DNA of 28,573 nucleotides, taken from assembly GCA_041608535.1 (NCBI GenBank), contig JBFISM010000032.1, positions 1 to 28,573 of the forward strand, written 5' to 3'. The stretch comes from JBFISM01 sp041608535. Its GTDB lineage: Bacteria; Actinomycetota; Acidimicrobiia; Spongiisociales; UBA5794. Below, piece by piece: positions 1 to 6,714 of the stretch. The position numbers and the translations under genes are program-made. The notes beneath the pieces are model-generated. The model was not told the origin of the DNA and searched no databases. It worked only from the letters and a program-made list of their open reading frames with translations. The stretch's first letter is position 1. Each line of letters opens with the position of its first letter.

Positions 1-188
1 ACGCCATCGACGAGGTCGAGAAAGAGGTCCGGGCCGTCGTTCCTCAGGCGCGCCCCATGTACATCGAGATGGACTACTACCGCGCCGACTACCAGCCGGC
101 GGACCCGTACGGCCCCGACGGCACCGGGCAACACCACGACGCGGCGGAGAGCCCCCAGGTCGCGCCGGAGTCCGGCGACGCTCACTGA
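1..188 (+). CDS. C-terminal end of a probable cation diffusion facilitator (partial)
   Basis: Only the last 61 codons are present, read in frame from position 3 to the TGA at 186-188. The start of the fragment (AIDEVEKEVRAVVPQARPMYIE) runs as a helix, then a Pro-Glu-Ala-like turn, then a strand ending in an acidic residue. That resembles the end of the cytoplasmic domain of cation diffusion facilitator transporters, which export divalent metals in exchange for protons. The tail after it is rich in Pro, Asp and Gly with a His pair and looks disordered. The family call rests on this short stretch alone and the membrane part lies outside the window, so it stays tentative. It is co-directional with the next gene, 64 bp downstream. 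Confidence 0.5.
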   Translation, partial: AIDEVEKEVRAVVPQARPMYIEMDYYRADYQPADPYGPDGTGQHHDAAESPQVAPESGDAH

Positions 189-252
189 CCGACCGGCCGG
201 CGGACCCCCGGTCTGCGGTTAGCTTGGTGACCTGCGAGCCGGGAGAGATGCG

Positions 253-1404
253 ATGGACTTCCACACCAAGCAGGTGCATGCCGGGGTGACCCCCGACCCG
301 ACGACGGGTGCGATCCTCACCCCCATCTACCAGTCGACCACGTTCGTCCAGCCGTCGGTCGACGAGTACATGGCAACCGGGTACTCGTACTCACGCTCTG
401 GAAACCCAACGGTGCGCGCCTTCGAGCAGAAGATCGCCATCTTGGAAGATGGCCACGACGCTGCTGCCTTCGCAACGGGCATGGCGGCGACGAACGCAAC
501 TTTCCTGGCCTTCCTCGATGCCGGTGCCCACTGCATCGTCTCCGATGTCGTCTACGGGGGTACGTATCGCCTCGCCTCCACGGTCTACACCCGGTTTGGC
601 GTGGAGTTCAGCTTCGTCGACACCGCCGATCCGGACAACGTCGCGGCTGCCATTCGCGATAACACCCAGCTCATCTTCACCGAGACCCCCGCCAATCCCA
701 CCCTGAAGCTCACCGACATCGCCGCCGTCTCCGAGATCACAACAACGCACGACATCCCCCACGCGGTCGACAACACCTTCCTCACTCCCTACTACCAGCG
801 CCCGCTCGCCCTCGGGGCGGATCTGGTCATCCACTCCACCACCAAGTACCTCGATGGCCACAACGCCACCGTCGGTGGAGCGGTCGTCTCCTCGGACGCC
901 GCACTCCAGGAGCGCATCAAGTTCGTGCAAAACGCAACGGGGACGACGATGTCGCCGCACGAGGCGTTCCTCACGATGCAGGGCACGAAGACCTTGACGG
1001 AGCGGCTCGATCGCCAATCGCGCACGGCGATGCGGGTTGCGATGTTCCTGGAGGAGCATCCCAAGGTCGAGAGGGTCGCCTACCCGGGCCTCCCCTCGTT
1101 CCCGCAGCACGACCTGGCGAAACGCCAGGCCACCGGTTTTGGCGCCATGCTGTGGTTCGAGGTCCATGGTGGGATCGATGCCGGGAAGCGGCTCATGGAC
1201 GCCGTGCAGTTGTGGACGCTCGCCGAGAACCTGGGCTCGGTCGAGTCCCTCATCACGCACCCGGTCACGATGACGCACGGTGCGATGGCACCCGAGGACC
1301 GACTCCGCGTGGGCATAACCGACGGGCTCGTGCGGCTCTCGTGCGGTTTGGAGAGCGCCGACGACCTGCTCGTAGATCTCGCCCAGGCGCTCGACCAGAT
1401 CTGA
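253..1404 (+). CDS. PLP-dependent transsulfuration enzyme (cystathionine gamma-lyase / gamma-synthase family)
   Basis: This 383-residue protein has the usual length and motifs of the Cys/Met metabolism PLP family. The N-terminal part has YSRSGNPT, the phosphate-binding tyrosine/arginine region. FATGMAA lies near residue 75 and VDNTF near 173. The HSTTKYLDGH motif carries the Schiff-base lysine, K198. The C-terminal LGSVESLITHP and RLSCGLE motifs are also present. Members make cystathionine from an activated homoserine, or cleave it to cysteine, 2-oxobutyrate and ammonia, and sequence alone rarely separates the two. A cystathionine beta-synthase-like gene at 6715-7668 on the other strand favours reverse transsulfuration (lyase). 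The ATG at 253 was chosen because GGGAGAG precedes it at good spacing. A TAGCTT hexamer near 220 could be its -10, making it a leadered gene. Confidence 0.93.
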   Translation: MDFHTKQVHAGVTPDPTTGAILTPIYQSTTFVQPSVDEYMATGYSYSRSGNPTVRAFEQKIAILEDGHDAAAFATGMAATNATFLAFLDAGAHCIVSDVVYGGTYRLASTVYTRFGVEFSFVDTADPDNVAAAIRDNTQLIFTETPANPTLKLTDIAAVSEITTTHDIPHAVDNTFLTPYYQRPLALGADLVIHSTTKYLDGHNATVGGAVVSSDAALQERIKFVQNATGTTMSPHEAFLTMQGTKTLTERLDRQSRTAMRVAMFLEEHPKVERVAYPGLPSFPQHDLAKRQATGFGAMLWFEVHGGIDAGKRLMDAVQLWTLAENLGSVESLITHPVTMTHGAMAPEDRLRVGITDGLVRLSCGLESADDLLVDLAQALDQI

Positions 1405-1518
1405 GCCGTCGCCCCGCCGGAGCGGCAACCGCAGGCAATCCGGTATCACAGGCTCTGCGGCCGCGTCCTTCTCTTCGCTCGAAGCATTCGGCTTCGACTT
1501 CGCCTGAAGGAGGAACCC

Positions 1519-2076
1519 ATGAGAAAGCTCGTAGTACTCGTGGCCGTGGCGGCCGCCTTGCTGAGTGCGGCCCCGGTGAGCGCCGTCGGGCACAACGTCG
1601 CCGCCGGAGCCACGGTGTCCCTCAATGGCGATGCGTTCTTCACGGCCGGTTGGGGTGGAGGACAGATCGTCGCTCCATCGACGGTGGTGGACGGGGTGTT
1701 CTTGCCGCGGGGCACCCAGTGGGACCAGGGTGCGGTCTGGTGGGATCAGAACGACGGCCGCAAGGGTGAGATCATCATCGATCTCGGTGAGCCGTGCGTC
1801 ATCGAGAGCTTGACGGTTCAGGCCGACGACAACGACGCATACATCGTCCGCTACGAAGCGCCCGGAGGTGGCAAGAAGCTGGCCTGGAACGTGCCCAACT
1901 ACGACATCTTCGGCACGGGCATGCAGACTCGGCCGGACCCGGCGGACGACACCGCCGTGCACCAGCTCCAGGGCGACATCGTCGCCACCAAGCTGTTCGT
2001 ACGCGCCGCCCCGAACGCTTCGAACGATCGATTCTTCTCGGTCTCCGAGGTTCAGGCATTCGGGTATTGCTTCTGA
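1519..2076 (+). CDS. Secreted discoidin-like (galactose-binding-fold) protein
   Basis: This 185-residue protein has a classic signal peptide: a basic MRK start, a hydrophobic stretch (LVVLVAVAAALLSAA) and an Ala-x-Ala-type cleavage near residue 23. The mature part contains STVVDGVF, then GQIxx/WDQ-type residues. A strand pattern follows (GEIIIDLGEPCVIESLTVQ and later KLFVRAA, FSVSEVQAFG) typical of F5/8 type C / discoidin domains, which bind carbohydrates or surfaces. Only one domain fits, and two cysteines (near residue 94 and at the extreme C-terminus) could form a disulfide. A strong AGGAGG Shine-Dalgarno sequence sits 6-7 nt before the ATG. The gene ends at a 14-bp hairpin. The ligand is unknown; the fold call is inferred from pattern. 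Confidence 0.8.
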   Translation: MRKLVVLVAVAAALLSAAPVSAVGHNVAAGATVSLNGDAFFTAGWGGGQIVAPSTVVDGVFLPRGTQWDQGAVWWDQNDGRKGEIIIDLGEPCVIESLTVQADDNDAYIVRYEAPGGGKKLAWNVPNYDIFGTGMQTRPDPADDTAVHQLQGDIVATKLFVRAAPNASNDRFFSVSEVQAFGYCF

Positions 2077-2090
2077 GCACATCACCACAC

Positions 2091-2129
2091 ACGATGACGG
2101 TCCCGCGCTGCTGCCGGGACCGTCATCGT
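2091..2129. terminator. Strong hairpin terminator between convergent genes
   Basis: A perfect 14-bp inverted repeat (ACGATGACGGTCCC at 2091-2104, its complement at 2116-2129) has an 11-nt loop. It lies between the stop of the secreted discoidin-like gene and the stop of the minus-strand lipoprotein gene. There is no T run on either side, so it may act with Rho or as a bidirectional transcript-end stabiliser. Confidence 0.75.
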
Positions 2130-2176
2130 CGTGTCGGGCGGTGGCGTATCGGAACCACCACCCTCCCCCATCCGAC

Positions 2177-2671
2177 CTAGTCGTCTCGGCTCTCGTCGGT
2201 CTCCAGGCGCCACTCGAAGACCATCGAATCTCCGACGACGCTGATGGTCTCGAGCGTCGCATCCGGATGCTCGTTCGCCGCCTGGCGGAGACCTCGCGCC
2301 AGCTCTTCGTTCCACTGCTCCAGCCACCGCTGCGGTATCGGGAACCCATCGAACGTCGCCTCGGTCACCTGCACAGTGAGATCCCCGCCCACGGCCCCCA
2401 CCTGGGCGGTGAACTCGACCGTGTTCACCTGTGCGCCGAGATCGTCTCTGCGCTCCACCGCGGCCACGATCACTCCACCAGCGGCGAAATCCAGCTCGAC
2501 GCTCTCGTTGCGTGCATCCCGTTCCATCTCTGCGGCGAGGCTCGCCTCGGTGAGGGTGCCGGTGGCCTGGAACGAACCGTCCGGGTTCCGCTCCACATCG
2601 ATACTGCATGCGCCTGCAATCAGCGCTGTCCCGGCGATCGCTGTCGCAAGCAAGAGTTTCCTGCCGTTCAT
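2177..2671 (-). CDS. Predicted lipoprotein of unknown function
   Basis: This 164-residue protein begins MNGRKLLLATAIAG and has a lipobox, LIAGAC, with the lipidated cysteine near residue 22. It should be exported and anchored to the outer face of the membrane. The mature region is acidic and alternates strand-like segments (VELDFAAGGVIVAAV, VEFTAQVGAVGGDLTVQVTEATF). A helix follows (WLEQWNEELARGLRQAANEHP), and the protein ends in a charged tail. I do not recognise a family. A longer reading frame continues upstream to 2773, but the start at 2671 has an AAGGAG Shine-Dalgarno sequence and puts the signal peptide at the N-terminus. The gene is divergent from the sensor kinase, with a palindrome in the shared upstream region, so it may be a target of that two-component system (inference). 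Confidence 0.82.
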   Translation of the reverse strand: MNGRKLLLATAIAGTALIAGACSIDVERNPDGSFQATGTLTEASLAAEMERDARNESVELDFAAGGVIVAAVERRDDLGAQVNTVEFTAQVGAVGGDLTVQVTEATFDGFPIPQRWLEQWNEELARGLRQAANEHPDATLETISVVGDSMVFEWRLETDESRDD

Positions 2672-2779
2672 CTGACCCACTCCTTCGTCGTGAACTCGTC
2701 GTCGCGCCCATTGCATCAAGGGAGCCGAAGTTGCGACAGTGGCAGGGATCACGTGGTGGCACCGGCGAATCACGATCGC

Positions 2780-2797
2780 ACATGACGTGAGTCATGT
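2780..2797. promoter_or_regulatory. 18-bp palindrome (7-4-7) upstream of the two-component operon
   Basis: ACATGAC-GTGA-GTCATGT is a perfect 7-bp inverted repeat with a 4-nt spacer. It lies in the intergenic region between the minus-strand lipoprotein start (2671) and the kinase start (2870). Size and position suit a dimeric regulator such as the NarL-type response regulator encoded just downstream. A shorter palindrome, TGACGTCA, lies at 2809-2816. No binding evidence exists beyond symmetry and position. Confidence 0.5.
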
Positions 2798-2869
2798 TGC
2801 GCCGTGTCTGACGTCACGATCGTCGCCAAAAATGGGGGCAGCCCGGGCGTTCACCCCCATAATGACGCC

Positions 2870-4081
2870 ATGAGACGCAGGATCGAGCCAGGACTGCTCC
2901 GTGTTTTCCGCTTCTTCGTTGGGATCCGCTTCGGTCTGCTGGCTCTGATGGCTCTGTCGCTCGACAATCGCACCGAGGAGCAGCTGTTGCTGGTCCCGGG
3001 CCCGGGACTCGTCGTCTACGGCATCCTGCTGATGTACCTGATCGCACCACCCGTGCAGCGATTGATGGGTCGCCGCTATCTCAGCGTCGGATTGATCGTC
3101 GCCACCGTGAGTCCCATCGTCGAGAACGGCATCGCCGTCGGTCTTCGACTGGATCAGGGAGACCCACCGAACCGCGCCATCGAGGACTGGTGGCTGCTCT
3201 TTTTCGTGCTCTTCGTGCCGCTCATCCTGATCGCGTGGCAGTACCGGTTCCGCACCGTGCTGCTCTTCGCCGCCGGCACCACGTTGCTCGACGCGATCCT
3301 GCTGTCACCGCTCCTGCAGGAGTCCGCAACGCAGGATTCGATCGTTGGTGGGCTCCTGTTTGCTCGGGGTGCCGTGTACGCCCTCGTCGGCTACGTCATC
3401 GGAAAGCTCATCGGAGCGCAGCGGGCGCACCAGCAGGATCTGGCGCACCATGCCGCCACCCGTGAGCAGTTGGCGACGAGCAACGAGCGCACCCGACTCG
3501 CCCGCGAGCTCCACGACACGCTCGCCCACACGTTGAGCGCGGTCGCGGTGCAGTTGGAGGGTGCGACCAGCGTGTGGGACGAGGACCCAACTCGCGCCAG
3601 AACGATGGTGCAGCGGTCCCTCGAAGGCACCAGGCACGGCCTCACCGAAGCCCGCCGTGCCATCGATGCTCTCCGCGCTTCGCCGCTCGAGGATCTGGGT
3701 CTCCCCGCCGCCGTCCGCCGGCTCGGCCACGATGCAAGCGAGGTGCATTCGATCGCAGTGGACGTCTCCGCCGTCGCCGACGTCGGCGCCGTCCGCCCCG
3801 AGGTGGAGCATGCCGTGTACCGCATCGCGGAGGAAGCGATCACCAATGCGGTACGGCATGCACGAGCTGCCTCCGTCACGATGATCCTGACACGCCGAAG
3901 GGGACGGGTTGAGCTCGTCGTCACCGACGACGGTGCCGGCTTCGACCCGAACGGTTTCGACTCCACCGGGCATCATGGGCTCAACGGCATGCGGGAACGG
4001 GCCGAGTTGGTGGGAGCCGAGCTCACGGTGAGCAGCACCGCCGGTGCGGGGACGACCATCGTGTTTGCGGCGGCTCCATGA
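2870..4081 (+). CDS. Membrane sensor histidine kinase, NarL/HisKA_3 type
   Basis: This 403-residue protein starts with about five or six hydrophobic segments (residues ~10-165), which form the sensor part. A linker helix leads to the HisKA_3 dimerisation helix RLARELHDTLAHTLSAVAVQ with the phospho-accepting histidine H215. The C-terminal HATPase domain shows EEAITNAVRHA (N box), VTDDGAGFD (G1) and GLNGMRERAELVGAEL (G2 region). It would autophosphorylate and pass phosphate to the response regulator encoded 4 bp overlapping downstream. The input signal is unknown. I chose ATG 2870 because CATAAT lies 6 nt upstream and could give a leaderless start. A GTG at 2804 in frame would add 22 residues that run through a G5/C5 inverted repeat and have no Shine-Dalgarno sequence. 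Confidence 0.92.
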   Translation: MRRRIEPGLLRVFRFFVGIRFGLLALMALSLDNRTEEQLLLVPGPGLVVYGILLMYLIAPPVQRLMGRRYLSVGLIVATVSPIVENGIAVGLRLDQGDPPNRAIEDWWLLFFVLFVPLILIAWQYRFRTVLLFAAGTTLLDAILLSPLLQESATQDSIVGGLLFARGAVYALVGYVIGKLIGAQRAHQQDLAHHAATREQLATSNERTRLARELHDTLAHTLSAVAVQLEGATSVWDEDPTRARTMVQRSLEGTRHGLTEARRAIDALRASPLEDLGLPAAVRRLGHDASEVHSIAVDVSAVADVGAVRPEVEHAVYRIAEEAITNAVRHARAASVTMILTRRRGRVELVVTDDGAGFDPNGFDSTGHHGLNGMRERAELVGAELTVSSTAGAGTTIVFAAAP

Positions 4082-4734
4082 ACGGGCCGCGCATCCGCGT
4101 CGTCATCTGCGACGATCAGGATCTCGTCCGTGACGGGCTCCAAGCGATCCTGTCGACCGCGCCCGGTATCGACGTGGTCGGTGAAGCGACCGACGGAGCG
4201 GATGCAGTCGAGGTGGTACGGACGACCCAGCCCGACGTCGTGCTCATGGACCTGAAGATGCCGGGTATGAACGGGGTCAAGGCGACTCGTGCCATCAAGG
4301 ACGCCTTTCCCGACGTCAAAGTGCTGGTGCTCACCACCTACGAGGCCACCGAGTGGGTGGTCGATGCGCTGCGCACCGGTGCGTCCGGTTATCTGCTGAA
4401 GGACACCCCGCGCAATCGACTGATCGAGGCGATCGAGGGAACAGCGGCGGGCAGAACGCACATCGACCCGGGTGTGGCCGGTGACCTGTTCGATGCTCTC
4501 GACCGTGGCGAGCCGAATCCGGTGGACTCTGCGGCCTTCACCGGGCTCACCACTCGCGAGCTCGACGTGCTGCGGCTTCTCGGTCGTGGTCTGACCAATT
4601 CGGCCATCGCCGACCAGCTCTACCTGTCGGAGGGCACCGTGCGCAACTACGTCAGCGCAGTACTCGCCAAGCTCGAAGTGAGCGATCGCACCCAGGCAGC
4701 CGTGCTCGCCGTTCGCCACGGCCTGGTCGACTGA
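4078..4734 (+). CDS. NarL/FixJ-family response regulator
   Basis: This 218-residue protein has a receiver domain with the acidic pair D12-D13, phospho-acceptor D58 (VVLMDLKMPGMNG), the switch threonine in VLVLTTYE and the lysine in YLLKD. After a short linker comes a LuxR-type helix-turn-helix: LTTRELDVLRLLGRG, then SNxxIADQLYLSEGTVRNYVS. All key residues are intact, so it should be controlled by phosphorylation from the kinase just upstream. Its ATG overlaps the kinase stop (ATGA), which indicates translational coupling. The likely DNA targets include the palindrome at 2780-2797 (inference). Confidence 0.95.
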   Translation: MNGPRIRVVICDDQDLVRDGLQAILSTAPGIDVVGEATDGADAVEVVRTTQPDVVLMDLKMPGMNGVKATRAIKDAFPDVKVLVLTTYEATEWVVDALRTGASGYLLKDTPRNRLIEAIEGTAAGRTHIDPGVAGDLFDALDRGEPNPVDSAAFTGLTTRELDVLRLLGRGLTNSAIADQLYLSEGTVRNYVSAVLAKLEVSDRTQAAVLAVRHGLVD

Positions 4735-5127
4735 CAGATTCGCGTGCTTGCGGAACACATCCCGGTCGCAGCCGGTCGGGGACCCGGCGTGCGGCTTGTT
4801 GGCCCGCCCCATCCAGTGCGGAGATGCCTCCGCAACGCGTCGGCTCCACGGTCACCGGTGGATCCCGCAACCGTGGCGACCTGCGGGTCGTGTTCGCGAC
4901 CCAAACGAAGCCTGTCCGCGCAACACCGCATACCGACCTCATGAGTTGTCCCCACAAGGGTCGGGCGGGGTGGGTGGTGTTAGTCGGGTAGTCAGGGGCG
5001 ACGTCGCATGTGTATGACAGAGAAATCTCACGCGCGATTTGACTGAATCGACGTAGTGTTTGTGGTCCTTCCCCAAGGAATGGCGCCTCGTGAGGGATGC
5101 CTGACGCGGCACACAGAGGAGAACACG
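4735..5127. other. Long intergenic region between two regulators
   Basis: I see no convincing gene here. Open frames on both strands are arginine- and proline-rich shadows. A 6-bp inverted repeat, GGGTCG/CGACCC (4885-4902), may end the two-component transcript. A GAGA-AA-TCTC palindrome lies at 5020-5029. TTGACT at 5039-5044 looks like a -35 element for the following regulator, although no good -10 stands at 17 bp. The last 50 bp may be 5' leader of that gene. Confidence 0.45.
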
Positions 5128-5130
5128 ATC
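5116..5130 (+). promoter_or_regulatory. Shine-Dalgarno sequence before an apparent AUC start codon
   Basis: GAGGAG at 5116-5121 is followed by a 6-nt spacer and then ATC at 5128-5130. This is ideal spacing for initiation, but the codon is ATC. The encoded protein from here begins two codons before the first beta-strand of the receiver-like domain, as is normal for response regulators. The in-frame ATG at 5080 has AAGGA directly abutting it, and the GTGs at 5056 and 5062 have no Shine-Dalgarno sequence. Confidence 0.5.
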
Positions 5131-5733
5131 ACTGCTCACGTCGCGGTCATCGACCCCGTGCCCGCCTTTCGCAGTGGGCTCGCCAGGGGGCTCGAGGTCG
5201 TCGGATTGGTGGCCGAGCTGCCCGACGACATCCTGTACTGGGCAAGACGCCCCAGTGCCGATGCGGCGGTCATCTCTCTCACCTCCAACCGCGCCAAGGA
5301 TGATCTCGAGCGGCTGTGCGCCGGTTGTCCTCGCCTCACGATCGTGGCGCTCGTCGAATGTGCGACGCTGGAGTGTTACCAGCAGGCGCTCGATGCGGGA
5401 GCGGGCGGTGTGGCGTGCCGGGCGTCGAGCGTGGAGCACATCGTCGACGTCGTCGCCGCTGCCCTGGCAGGCTTGAGTCTCATGCCCGCATCGATCGCTC
5501 GTGCGCTCGCCGCCGGCTACCCCAGGACGGAACCCCTCAGGCACATCAGTGCTGAGGAGCTGGCGTGGCTGAGAAGCCTTGCCGCCGGCAAGACGGTATC
5601 CGACCTGGCAACCGAGGTTGGCTACTCGCGGCGCACCCTTCACCGACTGCTGCGAGACACCTACATCCGCCTCGGAGTCTCCGGCCGCTCTGCAGCCATC
5701 TCCACCATCGCCAGACGGGGGCTGGCCGGCTGA
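5128..5733 (+). CDS. LuxR-type regulator with a degenerate (pseudo-)receiver
   Basis: From ATC 5128 the protein has about 201 residues; in-frame starts at 5080 (ATG) or 5056 (GTG) would lengthen it. The N-terminal ~115 residues have receiver topology (HVAVIDPVPAFRSGLARGLE at the start, AGAGGVACRASS near the end). The phospho-acceptor strand reads AAVISLTS with no aspartate, the acidic pair is reduced to one Asp, and the final lysine is replaced by arginine, so phosphorylation control is unlikely. The C-terminal ~65 residues form a LuxR-like helix-turn-helix (ISAEELAWLRSLAAGKT, then SDLATEVGYSRRTLHRLL). It therefore probably binds DNA constitutively or responds to a ligand. A cluster of GTCTCA half-sites directly downstream may be its own operator (inference). 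Confidence 0.8.
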   Translation: MTAHVAVIDPVPAFRSGLARGLEVVGLVAELPDDILYWARRPSADAAVISLTSNRAKDDLERLCAGCPRLTIVALVECATLECYQQALDAGAGGVACRASSVEHIVDVVAAALAGLSLMPASIARALAAGYPRTEPLRHISAEELAWLRSLAAGKTVSDLATEVGYSRRTLHRLLRDTYIRLGVSGRSAAISTIARRGLAG

Positions 5734-5742
5734 GCCGACCCT

Positions 5743-5768
5743 GTCTCACCTGAGACGAGAACGTCTCA
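5743..5768. promoter_or_regulatory. Triple GTCTCA half-site cluster (operator candidate)
   Basis: Three copies of one hexamer alternate in orientation: GTCTCA (5743-5748), TGAGAC (5751-5756) and GTCTCA (5763-5768). The last two form a perfect 7-4-7 palindrome, TGAGACG-AGAA-CGTCTCA (5751-5768). The cluster lies between the pseudo-receiver regulator and the secreted-protein gene. The arrangement suits cooperative binding of a dimeric LuxR-type protein. The same half-site appears in the promoters of the RNA units at 13.9-14.5 kb. Confidence 0.5.
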
Positions 5769-5865
5769 CTCGCGTCGGCACCCACGACGTACAAAGGGGA
5801 ATGGAGGGTGAGGAGCGGGTGCTCGATGCGTCTCCTCGAACCCGTTCGCAGCAAAGGAGGAAGAC

Positions 5866-6576
5866 ATGGAACAGGCCCTTGCGTTGCGGCGCATCGGGAT
5901 GATCGCCGTGACGGCAGCTGTGGTCGCGGCCTTGCTCGTCGTTTTGCCCGTCGGCGAGGCAGAATCGCAGGACGCCTCGACCGGCGGGCCACTCCACCGG
6001 CTTGCCGCCGACTATGCCGACTTCGGCGGAAGCGAGTCCGCCACCGAAGCCGTTCCCAATACCGCTGGGGACCCAACGGATCCAGGAGGCATCGTCGTCT
6101 ACCACAAGAGGGTGCGGGTGCCCTCGGGACACAACGTCTTGTACGTCACGATCTCGACCACCGGTGACACCCATGACGGGGCGGCGTCTTGCTTCTCGGC
6201 CACCGTGGACGATGCCACCTTCATGCCGTTCAATGTCGGCCAGCAAGGTGCGGCGCGGTGCGCCGACGGTGCCCAGGCACCCGGGTGGATTGCGCTCCTC
6301 AAGCTCCCCGAATCCGTCGAAGTCACCAACTGTGACGACGGGGGTGGCGGCAGCGGTGACTGCCACGACAACAGCATCTATTACACGTGGTGCACCCGGA
6401 CCGCCCCCGGTCTCCACGAGGTCAAAGTCCACATGGCTTCGAGCATGAGCGGTTCGCTCGTGTTCATCGAAAACAGCCACTTCTTCGTCGATTCCAACCG
6501 GATTCGCGGGAATGCTTGCGAGGCGTTCGATCCCGGCTTCGGTGAACCATTCACTACGGAATCAACCAACCAGTAG
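5866..6576 (+). CDS. Secreted protein of unknown function with six cysteines
   Basis: This 236-residue protein starts with a charged N-terminus, a hydrophobic stretch (IAVTAAVVAALLVVLPVG) and a likely cleavage after GEAESQ near residue 35. The mature domain is rich in beta-prone segments (GIVVYHKRVRVPSGHNVLYVTIST, LHEVKVHMAS, GSLVFIENSHFFVDSN) and has six cysteines, enough for three disulfides. A glycine-rich acidic loop (CDDGGGGSGDC) could bind a cation. I recognise no named family; the pattern recalls exported jelly-roll proteins. AAAGGAGG at ideal spacing precedes ATG 5866. The operator-like GTCTCA cluster is ~100 bp upstream, and a strong hairpin follows the gene. Confidence 0.8.
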   Translation: MEQALALRRIGMIAVTAAVVAALLVVLPVGEAESQDASTGGPLHRLAADYADFGGSESATEAVPNTAGDPTDPGGIVVYHKRVRVPSGHNVLYVTISTTGDTHDGAASCFSATVDDATFMPFNVGQQGAARCADGAQAPGWIALLKLPESVEVTNCDDGGGGSGDCHDNSIYYTWCTRTAPGLHEVKVHMASSMSGSLVFIENSHFFVDSNRIRGNACEAFDPGFGEPFTTESTNQ

Positions 6577-6596
6577 CTACCCCTTGGAGCAACGCA

Positions 6597-6626
6597 GAGA
6601 CGATCCCACTCACCTGGGATCGTCTC
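6597..6626. terminator. 12-bp hairpin terminator
   Basis: GAGACGATCCCA (6597-6608) and its exact complement (6615-6626) enclose a 6-nt loop. It sits just after the secreted protein gene and before the convergent cystathionine beta-synthase end. No T run follows, so it may be bidirectional or Rho-assisted. Confidence 0.7.
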
Positions 6627-6714
6627 CGCGGGCATCGCCGAGGCAGCAGGCGGCCACCAGCCTCTCGTCACGACCGCAGTGACGATCAGCTGCGGTGCGT
6701 GACTGATCGATTGT

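Noticed and set aside
391..2349. 652-codon minus-strand open frame
   Set aside because: It is antisense to the transsulfuration enzyme and the secreted protein, both of which have clear motifs and ribosome binding sites. GC-rich DNA leaves such frames open.
2833..2859. TGGGGG...CCCCCA inverted repeat before the kinase start as a terminator
   Set aside because: It has a 14-nt or larger loop, no T run, and lies at the likely promoter. Chance pairing of G and C runs is as likely.
4647..4957. Minus-strand frames of about 100 codons in the region after the response regulator
   Set aside because: They overlap the regulator's 3' end, are arginine-rich, lack a ribosome binding site and show no domain.
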